From Gloeocapsa sp. PCC 7428 (GTDB lineage: Bacteria; Cyanobacteriota; Cyanobacteriia; Cyanobacteriales; Chroococcidiopsidaceae), in assembly GCF_000317555.1 (NCBI RefSeq), contig NC_019745.1:4216001-4280000 (forward strand): DNA of 64,000 bases, written 5' to 3'. Both the position numbers and the translations under genes were made by a program. Shown here one piece after another: positions 45,570 to 54,701 of this stretch. The notes below the pieces were generated by a model that worked only from the letters and a program-made list of their open reading frames with translations, did not search any database and was not told the origin of the DNA. Position 1 is the stretch's first letter. Each line of letters begins with the position of its first letter.

Positions 45570-46829
45570 ATGTTTCCTGTTGAAGAACCACCCGATTTTG
45601 GTAGAGGATTTCGCGCCTTACTCAAGAATCAACCTTTCATGTTGATGTGGATTGGGCAGTTGTTTTCCCAAATCGCTGATAAAGTTTTCTTTGTTTTGCT
45701 GATTGCGCTGTTGGCGAGATATCAAACAACTCCAGGTATGGAAAACTCGATGCGATCTACACTCATGCTGGCATTTACACTACCCGCAATTTTCTTTGGT
45801 TCGGCTGGCGGAATCTTTGTCGATCGCTATCAAAAAAAACCTGTCCTTGTTGCAGCAGATATCGTGCGCGGTGTCCTCACGATCGCTATTCCGTGGTTGC
45901 CAAGAGAATTTTTAATTTTGTTAATTCTGACGTTTACTATCTCCACGGTGACACAGTTTTTTGCACCCGCAGAACAAGCTGCAATTCCGCTGTTGGTAAG
46001 GCGAGAGAATTTAATGGCAGCAAATGCCTTATTTGCAACAACAACAATGGGAGCATTAATCGTCGGCTTTGCGGTAGGAGAACCTTTGCTGAGTTTAGCG
46101 CGTAATTGGAACACTGAATACGGTGGAGAATTATTAGTAGGTGGGTTGTATTTACTTTCTGGCGTTATTATGCAACTTGTCACCTTCAGAGAAAAAGCCC
46201 CCGCAGATATCAAGTTAAAAACAGTTCATCCTTGGAGTGACTTTAAGGCAGGCTTGCGCTATCTCCAACGCAACCGCCTAGTGTGGAATGCGATGCTGCA
46301 ATTAACACTTTTATACTCAGTGTTTGCAGCGCTAACCGTTTTGACAATTGAGCTTGCGGCAGAAATTGGTTTAAGAGAAACACAATTTGGCTTTTTATTA
46401 GCAGCTTCGGGAGTCGGGATGGTTGTGGGTGCAGGAGTTTTAGGACATTGGGGCGATCGCTTTCACCATAAACCTTTGCCTTTGTACGGATTTTTAAGTA
46501 TGGCGTTTGTGCTTGCGGTATTTACTTTTACCAGTAGTTTATCATTGGGTTTGGGATTAAGTGCATTACTCGGCTTGGGTGCATCACTGATTGGTGTCCC
46601 AATGCAAACTTTAATTCAACAGCAAACTCCGCCAGAAATGCATGGTAAAGTGTTCGGATTTCAAAACAATGCAGTTAATATTGCCCTGAGTTTACCACTG
46701 GCAATTACTGGACCTTTAGCAGATGCCCTCGGCTTACGCACTGTGCTATTAGGAATGAGTATTTTTGTCGTTATCGTTGGATTTTGGGCGTGGAAAAACA
46801 CGCGCAGTACGCTGCGCGATGTGCTTTGA
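45570..46829 (+). CDS. MFS transporter (EntS/MFS_3-like)
   Basis: 419 residues with about 12 transmembrane helices. The N-terminus (FRALLKNQPFMLMWIGQLFSQIADKVFFVLL in parts) and the motif A-like GGIFVDRYQKKPVLVAADI fit the MFS_3 group of proton-coupled exporters. The central loop and second half (GVLGHWGDRFHHKPLPLYG) repeat the motif. Substrate unknown. The start ATG 45570 lies directly after a heptamer repeat tract, so translation may be weak or depend on the repeat. Confidence 0.87.
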   Translation: MFPVEEPPDFGRGFRALLKNQPFMLMWIGQLFSQIADKVFFVLLIALLARYQTTPGMENSMRSTLMLAFTLPAIFFGSAGGIFVDRYQKKPVLVAADIVRGVLTIAIPWLPREFLILLILTFTISTVTQFFAPAEQAAIPLLVRRENLMAANALFATTTMGALIVGFAVGEPLLSLARNWNTEYGGELLVGGLYLLSGVIMQLVTFREKAPADIKLKTVHPWSDFKAGLRYLQRNRLVWNAMLQLTLLYSVFAALTVLTIELAAEIGLRETQFGFLLAASGVGMVVGAGVLGHWGDRFHHKPLPLYGFLSMAFVLAVFTFTSSLSLGLGLSALLGLGASLIGVPMQTLIQQQTPPEMHGKVFGFQNNAVNIALSLPLAITGPLADALGLRTVLLGMSIFVVIVGFWAWKNTRSTLRDVL

Positions 46830-47073
46830 TCCGCTTTTGCCTGCATGATGGTTACATTGGGGGTGCAGGGGAGAGGATTTGGATGTATTGCGATAAGTTT
46901 TTGAATTGATGTGATAATGCAATGTCAAAAGTAATATTTATTTTTGCAAGTATTTTTTCTACTATTAGACACAAGAAATCTACTGAAGATTAGAATAGAA
47001 TTTCGAGTTAAAATGCATTTTAAAATACAAAAGCCAACCCTAATCAAGTTAGCCATTGCGTGAGGTCTTACCA

Positions 47074-48993
47074 GTGCGTTCACGAAGCGTTCCCTACGAA
47101 GAGTCGCGATCAAACAACATCTCCCTAGAAACTGAACCTCGGCTCAAGCCCGAAGTCTCAGCACCACCAATTAAAGCACCAAAACGGGCAACAGGTGGTT
47201 ATGCCCTAATTGACAGTCTTAAACGTCACGGTGTCACACATATTTTCGGTTATCCTGGTGGTGCAATTCTGCCAATTTATGATGAACTGTATCGCGCCGA
47301 AGCTGCTGGCGGAATTCAGCACATTTTGGTAAGACACGAACAAGGTGCGGCGCATGCAGCCGACGGCTATGCGCGGGCGACTGGAAAAGTCGGAGTCTGT
47401 TTTGGAACTTCCGGTCCAGGGGCGACAAATTTAGTGACAGGAATCGCCACCGCACACATGGACTCGATCCCAATGGTCATTATCACTGGACAAGTACCGC
47501 GCGGAGCTATTGGTACAGATGCGTTTCAAGAAACTGATATCTACGGGATCACGCTACCAATAGTTAAACACTCGTACGTTGTGCGCGAACCCAAAGATAT
47601 GGCGCGCATCGTCGCTGAAGCGTTTTACATCGCAAGTTCTGGACGTCCAGGACCTGTTTTGATCGATGTCCCGAAAGATGTTGGTTTAGAAGAGTTTGAC
47701 TATGTTCCTGTAGAACCAGGAAGCGTTAAGCTACCAGGATATCGCCCGACGGTCAAAGGAAATCCTCGGCAAATTGTCCAAGCTATTGACTTGATTCGTC
47801 AAGCACGGCAGCCGCTATTGTATGTTGGTGGTGGCGCGATCGCCGCAAATGCCCACGCTGAAGTCAAACAACTCGCCGAATTATTTAATATTCCTGTAAC
47901 AACAACGCTGATGGGGATCGGTGCGTTTGACGAACACCATCCGCTATCGGTAGGAATGTTAGGAATGCACGGTACAGCGTATGCGAATTTTGCGGTGAGT
48001 GAGTGCGACTTGCTTATTTGTGTTGGCGCAAGATTTGACGATCGCGTCACAGGTAAGTTAGATGAATTCGCTTCGCACGCTAAAGTCATTCACATCGACA
48101 TCGATCCAGCAGAAGTTGGTAAAAACCGCACGCCCGATGTACCGATCGTTGGTGATGTGCGCAACGTTCTCAAGGAATTATTGCGCCGCATTCACGCTGC
48201 GGGAATCTCTAGTACGCCAAATCAAACGCAAGAATGGCTCAATCGCATTAACCGCTGGCGGGAAGAATATCCTTTGGTCGTACCACACCACGACCACAGT
48301 ATTGCACCGCAAGAAGTCATTTTTGAGGTTGGTCGCCAAGCCCCAGATGCGTACTACACAACCGATGTCGGTCAACACCAAATGTGGGCAGCACAATTTT
48401 TGAAAAATGGTCCGCGTCGTTGGATTTCCAGCGCTGGATTAGGAACGATGGGCTTCGGCTTACCTGCTGCAATGGGCGCAAAAGTCGCGTTACCCGATGA
48501 GCAAGTTATTTGTATTAGTGGTGATGCTAGTTTCCAAATGAATCTCCAAGAGTTGGGAACACTAGCACATTATGGCATTAATGTCAAGACAATCATTATT
48601 AATAATGGTTGGCAAGGCATGGTACGTCAATGGCAACAAGCGTTTTATGGGGAAAGATACTCTTCCTCAAATATGGAACCGGCGATGCCAGATTTTGAGT
48701 TATTGGCAAAAGCGTATGGTATCAAAGGAATGGTGATTCGCAGTCGCGATGAATTACAAGATGCGATCGCCGAAATGCTAGCGCATGATGGTCCAGTTTT
48801 AGTTGACGCCCACGTGACCCGCGATGAAAACTGCTATCCTATGGTTGCCCCAGGTAAGAGCAATGCTCAAATGATTGGCTTACCCGAACGCCCCAAAGAG
48901 GAAACAGTAGCTGAACTCATCTATTGCAGCAACTGCGGTGCAAAAAACGTCAGCACGAACAAATTCTGTCCAGAGTGCGGGACTAAATTGTAA
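47074..48993 (+). CDS. ilvB: Acetolactate synthase large subunit with C-terminal zinc ribbon
   Basis: About 639 residues from GTG 47074 (AGG about 10 bp before; TTG 47056 is the alternative, no ATG is available). It makes 2-acetolactate from pyruvate in branched-chain amino-acid synthesis. Thiamine-diphosphate motifs: catalytic Glu in [18 protein letters not shown] and the [16 protein letters not shown]...IINN binding motif. The last 23 residues, [20 protein letters not shown] plus TKL, form a double CxxC zinc ribbon not part of the canonical enzyme. No small subunit gene is adjacent. Confidence 0.95.
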   Translation: MRSRSVPYEESRSNNISLETEPRLKPEVSAPPIKAPKRATGGYALIDSLKRHGVTHIFGYPGGAILPIYDELYRAEAAGGIQHILVRHEQGAAHAADGYARATGKVGVCFGTSGPGATNLVTGIATAHMDSIPMVIITGQVPRGAIGTDAFQETDIYGITLPIVKHSYVVREPKDMARIVAEAFYIASSGRPGPVLIDVPKDVGLEEFDYVPVEPGSVKLPGYRPTVKGNPRQIVQAIDLIRQARQPLLYVGGGAIAANAHAEVKQLAELFNIPVTTTLMGIGAFDEHHPLSVGMLGMHGTAYANFAVSECDLLICVGARFDDRVTGKLDEFASHAKVIHIDIDPAEVGKNRTPDVPIVGDVRNVLKELLRRIHAAGISSTPNQTQEWLNRINRWREEYPLVVPHHDHSIAPQEVIFEVGRQAPDAYYTTDVGQHQMWAAQFLKNGPRRWISSAGLGTMGFGLPAAMGAKVALPDEQVICISGDASFQMNLQELGTLAHYGINVKTIIINNGWQGMVRQWQQAFYGERYSSSNMEPAMPDFELLAKAYGIKGMVIRSRDELQDAIAEMLAHDGPVLVDAHVTRDENCYPMVAPGKSNAQMIGLPERPKEETVAELIYCSNCGAKNVSTNKFCPECGTKL

Positions 48994-49026
48994 GCCTAGC
49001 AATTGAAGTTGCGGCTAATCAAACGA

Positions 49027-49044
49027 AAACCACCTCTGTGGTTT
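49027..49044 (+). terminator. Hairpin after ilvB
   Basis: Perfect stem AAACCAC-CTCT-GTGGTTT, 33 bp after the ilvB stop; no long T run follows, so termination strength is uncertain. Confidence 0.5.
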
Positions 49045-49095
49045 AATGACTAAAACTGATCAAATAGTGTGCTGCCGCGCACACTTTGCATATCT

Positions 49096-49120
49096 AGCCC
49101 CAGACTTCAGTCTGTGGGCT
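49096..49120. repeat. Palindromic repeat AGCCC..AGACT-TC-AGTCT..GGGCT
   Basis: Two 5-bp arm pairs with a small internal bulge. The ACTTCAGT centre is shared with 35405-35418. It lies between the convergent ilvB and 49148-49831 genes and could also work as a terminator. Confidence 0.5.
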
Positions 49121-49147
49121 TAAATATTATTTGTACAGAAAATCTGT

Positions 49148-49831
49148 TTAACTCGCAATTGGCACATTTGCAAAAGGTTCAGTATTAGGAATATAAATAT
49201 CAATCACGTTGACTTGCATTGGTACTTGTAACCATACATAAGCATCAACCGCAGTTTGGTTAGTACTTTGCATCGCACCCAACGACACAACCCCTGTTGA
49301 TTCACCGCTAATGACTCTATATGTCTCATTTGTTCCTGGATTGCGGGCTGTTGTATCATTTAAGTCGATGTTTTCTGAGAGGGGGGTATTTGGTTTAAGC
49401 GCACGGATACGCATCTGTACGTTGACAACATCAAACTGACCAGGAATTCGGTTCACTCGGATTAATTCGACTTGCCCTTGATTACTTAAAGCAGGCTGCA
49501 CAAACCTACCTGGTTCTAGTGTTGCGGTTGGGGATGGCGTTATAGTGGAATCGGGTGCAACCGCAGGTGGTGGGACTGGAATGTTACTATCTGTTGTGTT
49601 GGATGGGTTAGTAGCAGTTGGCGACGGTACGGCGGTTAATTGCTCTAGGGAATCTTCTAGCGCTTCTACCTCGCGTTGTAGTGTAAACACTCGTGCGAGT
49701 GTCAGCGAACTCAAGATGATTGCCAAAGTAGAAAGCGCGATCGCAAATCTTGATAGCAATCTATTAGAACGTCTTGAATATAATTCGGTCTCGACGTTGG
49801 GTCTTTTGTAGTTTCGTCGTAGTATTCCCAT
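49148..49831 (-). CDS. Single-pass membrane protein of unknown function
   Basis: 227 residues. A basic N-terminus (about 1-27) precedes one transmembrane helix (FAIALSTLAIILSSLTLARVF) and a short coiled coil (TLQREVEALEDSLEQL). A Pro/Ser/Thr linker (about 68-108) leads to a beta-rich extracytoplasmic domain (ELIRVNRIPGQFDVVNVQMRIRAL in parts). I do not recognise the family. It is divergent from dacB, 175 bp apart, which may point to an envelope role. Confidence 0.65.
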   Translation of the reverse strand: MGILRRNYKRPNVETELYSRRSNRLLSRFAIALSTLAIILSSLTLARVFTLQREVEALEDSLEQLTAVPSPTATNPSNTTDSNIPVPPPAVAPDSTITPSPTATLEPGRFVQPALSNQGQVELIRVNRIPGQFDVVNVQMRIRALKPNTPLSENIDLNDTTARNPGTNETYRVISGESTGVVSLGAMQSTNQTAVDAYVWLQVPMQVNVIDIYIPNTEPFANVPIAS

Positions 49832-50006
49832 AATTGCTACACATTACAGCTTCTAAAATACACAAAATTTTACTCGTTCGTTGTTGCAGCAGTTTTCGCG
49901 TCAGTAAAGTAAACAACTTACTAGTTTTCAACCTCACTGTTATTGCGTTCAAGTTCGTGGCATACTCGCTAAATGAATTTGTTTGACTATCAGTAACAGC
50001 GATCGC

Positions 50007-51440
50007 GTGAAGCTTAAGTATATTAGCTTACTACTCCTATTTTTCTTTGCCCAAGGCACTAAATCTGCAATTGCGCAAACACAACCTGCAACTGAACAGC
50101 AATCGCCACAACAGCTTTGCTCTGCACAAATTGGGACAGCTATTGAACAGATTACCAATCGTCCTCAATTTAGTCGATTGCGGTGGGGAATTTCAATTCA
50201 AACACTCACCACAGCGCAAAATCTTTATAGCCAAGATGCGCAAAAGTATTTTATTCCAGCATCAAACGCCAAATTACTTACAACCGCAGCCGCGTTGCAA
50301 CGACTAGGTTCGCAATTTCAAATTCGTACCTCCGTTTATGCGAGTCGTGGCGGTTTGCGGATTGTCGGGCGCGGAGATCCCAGTTTCACTGACACGCAAC
50401 TACAAGCATTAGTTCAACAGTTGAGTCGTCGCGGAATTCGCCAAGTCAACCAACTCATTGCTGATGATAGTTACTTTCGCGGTAGTGTAGTCAATCCTAC
50501 TTGGGAATGGGAAGATGTTCAGGCAGATTACGGCGCGCCAGTTGGTAACTTTATTTTGAATCAAAACGCGGTAGAGCTAAAGTTATTGCCCCAACAGATC
50601 GGTCAACCGTTACGGGTACAATGGACTGATCCAGCCGAAGCGATATGGTGGCGGGTTGAAAATGAATCTTTAACGGTTCCTGCGGGGGAAACAACGACAA
50701 CAAGTGTAAGTCGCGATTTAAAAGGTGCAGTACTGCAAATTGCAGGTAACTTGAGTATCGATGCTGAACCGCAATCAGTTAGTCTAGCAGTCGTTGAACC
50801 TACAGAACACTTTTTACGACATTTTCGTCGGGCGCTCGCAAATGCAGGAATTACAACTCAGCAAACAGTTGTCGCGCGTACGAGTCAAGAAAATACTCAG
50901 GAACTTGCCGCAGTTACATCACCACCACTCACCCAACTGTTAATCGAGACGAATCAAAACAGCAATAATCTCTATGCTGAAGCATTATTGCAGGCGATTG
51001 CGGCTCAAGCAAGTAGTGATACAAGTAATAATGGTCTAGAAATTGTTCGTAATACCTTAACAACCTTGGGTATTGCTCCTAGTGGATATGTATTAGCCGA
51101 TAGTGCTGGTTTATCGCGTCACAATTTAGTCAGCCCAGAAGCTTTAGTGCAAACGTTAAGAGTCATGGCGAGTTCCCATGTCTATCGGAATTCTTTACCC
51201 GTTGCGGGAATTAGTGGTACGTTGAAAAGCCGCTTTCAAAATACACCCGCACAAGGTATTGTCCAAGCAAAAACTGGCACGATGACTGGTGTTGTTGCAT
51301 TATCAGGTTATCTCAATGCGACTAGCTATGAGCCGTTAGTTTTTAGCATTCTTGTTAATCAATCCAATTTACCAGCAACAGCAATTCGGCAAGCAATTGA
51401 TGCGATTGTACTACTGTTAACTCGTTTGCGTCAGTGTTGA
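50007..51440 (+). CDS. dacB: D-alanyl-D-alanine carboxypeptidase/endopeptidase (PBP4)
   Basis: 477 residues from GTG 50007 (TTG 49983 is the alternative; both give a signal peptide YISLLLLFFFAQGTKSAIAQ). Penicillin-binding motifs: SxxK in PASNAKLLTT, SxN in NSNNLYAEAL, and KTG in QAKTGTMTG. The inserted domain between SxxK and SxN (about 100-290) is characteristic of class C PBP4 enzymes. It trims or cleaves peptidoglycan cross-links in the periplasm. Divergent from the preceding membrane-protein gene. Confidence 0.93.
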   Translation: MKLKYISLLLLFFFAQGTKSAIAQTQPATEQQSPQQLCSAQIGTAIEQITNRPQFSRLRWGISIQTLTTAQNLYSQDAQKYFIPASNAKLLTTAAALQRLGSQFQIRTSVYASRGGLRIVGRGDPSFTDTQLQALVQQLSRRGIRQVNQLIADDSYFRGSVVNPTWEWEDVQADYGAPVGNFILNQNAVELKLLPQQIGQPLRVQWTDPAEAIWWRVENESLTVPAGETTTTSVSRDLKGAVLQIAGNLSIDAEPQSVSLAVVEPTEHFLRHFRRALANAGITTQQTVVARTSQENTQELAAVTSPPLTQLLIETNQNSNNLYAEALLQAIAAQASSDTSNNGLEIVRNTLTTLGIAPSGYVLADSAGLSRHNLVSPEALVQTLRVMASSHVYRNSLPVAGISGTLKSRFQNTPAQGIVQAKTGTMTGVVALSGYLNATSYEPLVFSILVNQSNLPATAIRQAIDAIVLLLTRLRQC

Positions 51441-51732
51441 ATCGATATTATTTTCGTAACTTCTCCCATTGAATTAAGGGAGAGCGAGACGGAGTAGGGG
51501 GCTTTAATACCTTTGAAACAACTTCTAAATACCAACCGCTTTAGTTACAAAAAATTGCATAACGTTAAAAAATACTGCAATTAATTGCGATATTTCTATC
51601 AGCTAATAATAATGACACTAAAGATAATTTTTCGCTATTTTGTCAAGGTTTGTAACAGTTTTGTTAGCTGGGATTTCCTCGAAACGCTCTTGTCATTGAC
51701 TAGGAAACCTTTGAAACTGAGGCTTTAATAAA
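51441..51732. promoter_or_regulatory. Upstream region of isiX
   Basis: About 290 bp, AT-rich. It must contain the isiX promoter. No convincing Fur box or other known operator is seen; TAATAATAATGACACTAAAGATAAT (in part near 51605) is only weakly Fur-like. Confidence 0.4.
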
Positions 51733-53115
51733 ATGCAAAAATCCAGCAAAAACAAGGTCAAATATCCTTGGTGGGCTGGAAATGCCCGATTTATTAACTT
51801 GTCAGGAACATTTCTTGTTGCGCATATTGCACACGCAGCAATAGTCTGTTTTGGTGTGGGTGCGTGGATTTTGTGGGAGATTGCGCGCTACTCGCCAACC
51901 CAACCAATGTATGAGCAAAAGCTATTTTGGCTACCGCGCTTAGCAACTCAAGGATGGGGCGTGTTAAATAATCAAGTGATTGATACCCAGCCTTATTTTC
52001 GGATCGCTGTTGTCTTAATTATCTCATCGCTTGTATTTGCATTCGGTACTTGGTTTCACCGCACTAAAGTTGCCGAAAGTTTAGAAGAGGAGAAGCCAGT
52101 AGCACGTCGCTATCATTTTAGCTGGGATGACCCGAAAAAGTTAGGGTTGATTTTAGGTAATCATCTCATTTTTTTAGGTTTAGGCGCGTTACTTGTCGCC
52201 GCTAAAGCGATGTTTTTCGGTGGTTTATACGATGCTAATCTGGGTGCCGTGCGAGTTGTGACGAATCCAACGCTAAATCCACTGGTAATTGGCGATCGCA
52301 TCTTGCATCTATTCACCGTAAACAACTTAGAAGATGTCGTTGGCGGTCATATCTACGCCGGTGTACTGCTCATTTTAGGCGGAATCTGGCATCTTTCCCG
52401 CGAACCTTTCGATTGGGTCAAACGGCGGTTTATCTTTTCTGGAAATGCAATTTTAGGGTATTCGCTGTTTGCGCTGTCACTCGTTGGATTTGCTGGGGCG
52501 TTTTATTGCGGATTTAACACGCTGGTGTATCCTGAAGAGTTTTATGGCGTGCGATCGCAGTTTAATTTATTTCTCTTACCGCACTTTTATACCCCAGGCG
52601 ATCCCGAACCAACATCGCGAATTTGGTTAGCGAACGCCTATTTTTACCTTGCGTTTGTTGTTCTTCAAGGTTCCATATGGCATTTTGGGCTAGCTGCAAG
52701 TTACTTTGAGCCAGTATTAGAATCTTGGAAAAATGCTTTCTCAGAAATCTTACCCAATCCCAACTTAGCGTATCAAAAACATTTTAATTACCAGCCACAA
52801 TCTAATTTAGATACATTTTACGAAACTCCAACCATCGAGCAAAAACCAGCTTTTGCTTATCAGCAACCTGCGAATGACAATCTTTATAATCCTTCGCGCC
52901 CGAACGGAAAGCAAAGCCTCGTTAACCCACAGCAAAATCAAAAAGTTCTTTACGAATTTAGCTATCCCAGAAATCATTTAAACCCGTTTTACGAAACTCC
53001 AACTGAGGAACAATCTCATCTAAACTATCCACACTCAATACCGCGTAAACTCTACGAAACAACTTACCAAAGCCGCAAGAGTTCGCAAGGAAAAACCTTT
53101 AGATATGGCGGATAG
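51733..53115 (+). CDS. isiX: IsiA/Pcb-family chlorophyll-binding antenna protein (IsiX-like)
   Basis: 460 residues. Residues 1-332 form the six-helix CP43-like core, with helices near 29-50, 90-108, 138-160, 203-222, 238-260 and 300-325 and many His available as chlorophyll ligands (e.g. HIAHAA, LGNHLIF, GGHIYAG, SIWHFG). The large lumenal loop of true CP43 is missing, so it belongs with IsiA/Pcb antennas. Residues 333-460 are a hydrophilic tail with Tyr-centred repeats (FYETPTIEQ at 362, LYNPSRP at 384, LYEFSYP at 407, FYETPTEEQ at 419, LYETTYQ at 440). The convergent apcB3-apcD4 pair beside it identifies the low-light photoacclimation gene set. Confidence 0.85.
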   Translation: MQKSSKNKVKYPWWAGNARFINLSGTFLVAHIAHAAIVCFGVGAWILWEIARYSPTQPMYEQKLFWLPRLATQGWGVLNNQVIDTQPYFRIAVVLIISSLVFAFGTWFHRTKVAESLEEEKPVARRYHFSWDDPKKLGLILGNHLIFLGLGALLVAAKAMFFGGLYDANLGAVRVVTNPTLNPLVIGDRILHLFTVNNLEDVVGGHIYAGVLLILGGIWHLSREPFDWVKRRFIFSGNAILGYSLFALSLVGFAGAFYCGFNTLVYPEEFYGVRSQFNLFLLPHFYTPGDPEPTSRIWLANAYFYLAFVVLQGSIWHFGLAASYFEPVLESWKNAFSEILPNPNLAYQKHFNYQPQSNLDTFYETPTIEQKPAFAYQQPANDNLYNPSRPNGKQSLVNPQQNQKVLYEFSYPRNHLNPFYETPTEEQSHLNYPHSIPRKLYETTYQSRKSSQGKTFRYGG

Positions 53116-53162
53116 ATAAAACCCCACCTCCAATTCAAGGGGCTTCCGAACAAAATAAATTA

Positions 53163-53187
53163 AAATCCCCCAAATATTGGGGGATTT
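53163..53187. terminator. Hairpin between convergent isiX and apcB3
   Basis: Perfect arms AAATCCCCCAA and TTGGGGGATTT around ATA. It lies 48 bp after isiX and 55 bp after apcB3, flanked by T-rich ends on each strand, so it could terminate both. Sequences of this kind are also common as dispersed repeats in cyanobacteria. Confidence 0.6.
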
Positions 53188-53241
53188 AGGGGGCTTCTTG
53201 AAATCTCAAGTTTGAACCAGGGAATTATTGGAGAAAACGTT

Positions 53242-53727
53242 CTAACTTAAACCATTACAGATGTGATCGAAATACATCCCAATTTCTCCACCCGCTTCAG
53301 CACCCACTAAGCGAGTCGTAACTTCCTTCATGGCTTGAATTGCTTGTATCGTAGGCTGGATAGGAACACCCAACGAATTGTAAGTTTCCTTAAGTCCGTC
53401 CAGCACGCGCTCATCCAAAATTGAAGGATCGGCTGCTAGCATCGCATAAGTAGCATAACGTAAAAACAACGTTAAATCGCGGATACAAGCAGCATAACGC
53501 CGAGTCGGATACATATTCCCACCAGGACACGTAATATCGCCATACAGCAACGAATTTGCTACAGCTTCGCGGATGATATTAGCAGCATTATTACTAATTG
53601 CCGATGCAGCTTTGACACGTAACTCACCTGATTGGAAATATCTTCTGAGTTTTTCTAATTCCTCGGTTTCTAGATATTTGCCGCGTTGATCTGCTGGGTT
53701 AATGAGCGAAGTAATCGTATCTTGCAT
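53242..53727 (-). CDS. apcB3: Allophycocyanin beta subunit paralogue
   Basis: 161 residues, full length for ApcB. The bilin-attachment Cys81 is in RRYAACIRD, Asn71 (usually methylated in beta subunits) is in GGNMYPT, and [21 protein letters not shown] and TYNSLGVPI are typical. It differs from core ApcB at several sites near the bilin ([10 protein letters not shown] instead of LDYYLRYATY). It lies 71 bp downstream of apcD4 on the same strand. The third beta paralogue, ApcB3, pairs with ApcD4 in far-red-absorbing allophycocyanin; the paralogue number is inferred from synteny with isiX. Confidence 0.9.
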   Translation of the reverse strand: MQDTITSLINPADQRGKYLETEELEKLRRYFQSGELRVKAASAISNNAANIIREAVANSLLYGDITCPGGNMYPTRRYAACIRDLTLFLRYATYAMLAADPSILDERVLDGLKETYNSLGVPIQPTIQAIQAMKEVTTRLVGAEAGGEIGMYFDHICNGLS

Positions 53728-53798
53728 TGCTTTCTTCTCAAACTAAAATTGGTAAAAAGATTGCAGAAATTAACTTCACAAAAATTGCGTTTGAAGAT

Positions 53799-54275
53799 CT
53801 AGTACATTGCGCGAATCAAATAGTCAAAATAAGGCTTGGCGATCGCCGCCTCTTCACTACTCATCATGTTGGTTGCAACTTCTTTTAGGCAACGCATACA
53901 ATTGCCTATATTACTGACAGGAACGCCTAGAGAAGTATACATTTCTCGCATTCCATCTACACCAATGTCTTCGAGGGGTTTCATGTTACCTGCTAAGACG
54001 GCGTAGGAAATTAATCGTAGATACCAGCTTTGATCTCGTTGACATAATGCTGTCTTTTGAGGATCGCCGCTATTACTCGGTGTATTCGGAACAACTTGCC
54101 AAAAGCGACGGCTGCCTTCCTGCACAATTTTTTGTTCATTTTGTGTCAAGATTTGAGCAACTTTTAACCGCTGTTCTCCTGTTCTGAAAAAATCTTGTAG
54201 CTTATCTAGCTCAGTATTACTCAAAAAACGATTAGCATCATCTGATTGAGCGATTACTTGTGCTACTATGCTCAT
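53799..54275 (-). CDS. apcD4: Allophycocyanin alpha-type (ApcD-like) subunit
   Basis: 158 residues, alpha-type phycobiliprotein. Bilin Cys78 is in ALCQRDQSWYLRL; the CQRDQSWYL pattern marks the ApcD (allophycocyanin-B) branch rather than ApcA. C126 and C129 form an extra CMRC pair in the helix before the C-terminus, absent from common ApcA as I recall it. A GGAGG ribosome site precedes ATG 54275. It should form red-shifted complexes with ApcB3. Upstream lies a 425-bp AT-rich control region; the MATE gene beyond is a separate unit. Confidence 0.88.
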   Translation of the reverse strand: MSIVAQVIAQSDDANRFLSNTELDKLQDFFRTGEQRLKVAQILTQNEQKIVQEGSRRFWQVVPNTPSNSGDPQKTALCQRDQSWYLRLISYAVLAGNMKPLEDIGVDGMREMYTSLGVPVSNIGNCMRCLKEVATNMMSSEEAAIAKPYFDYLIRAMY

Positions 54276-54701
54276 TTGCTGTCCTCCACAAAATTGAGAA
54301 CTTTATTAGCTTTTTTTTAACTCTTATTTCTAAATAAGTCAGCAAAAATTCTCACAATTTAATAAACTAATTTATAACTTTACAATCAAAGTTTTATAGG
54401 GTTTATATAGAGATTACTCTATTGATGATTTTACATTTTTATTTAGAAAAATAATAGAGATAATTTTATTTGTATAAATCAAGAATTTTATTAATCTGCA
54501 TTTGAAAGAAGTAACAAAAAATTACAAATAGTCATTATTTTGAGATTGGGATAAGGTCTATATTGCCATCATAAATTTGTAGCAAGACAACATAACAATT
54601 GACAAAATGGTTTTTCAAAAACTATCCTATTTTGTATACTTGGCGAAAGCCTGCGGCAAGCTCTTTTGCGTCTTCTTTAAAAAAGAACTTACATACAGTT
54701 T
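54276..54701 (-). promoter_or_regulatory. apcD4 control region with a dyad
   Basis: Gene-free, strongly AT-rich. A perfect dyad ATAGAG-ATTA-CTCTAT lies at 54407-54422, about 130 bp upstream of the apcD4 start, and a second short hairpin (CTTATTT-AG-AAATAAG) at about 54324-54339. Either could be an operator for light-regulated expression. No binding protein is known from the sequence. Confidence 0.4.

Noticed and set aside
51600-51630. Fur box controlling isiX
   Set aside because: The match to the Fur consensus is weak and expected by chance in AT-rich DNA.
51733-53115. psbC (CP43) of photosystem II
   Set aside because: The large lumenal loop between helices five and six of CP43 is missing; the short loop fits IsiA/Pcb proteins.
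53242-54275. Phycocyanin (cpcBA) genes
   Set aside because: Both have one bilin Cys and allophycocyanin-type motifs; the second Cys of CpcB near residue 155 is missing.
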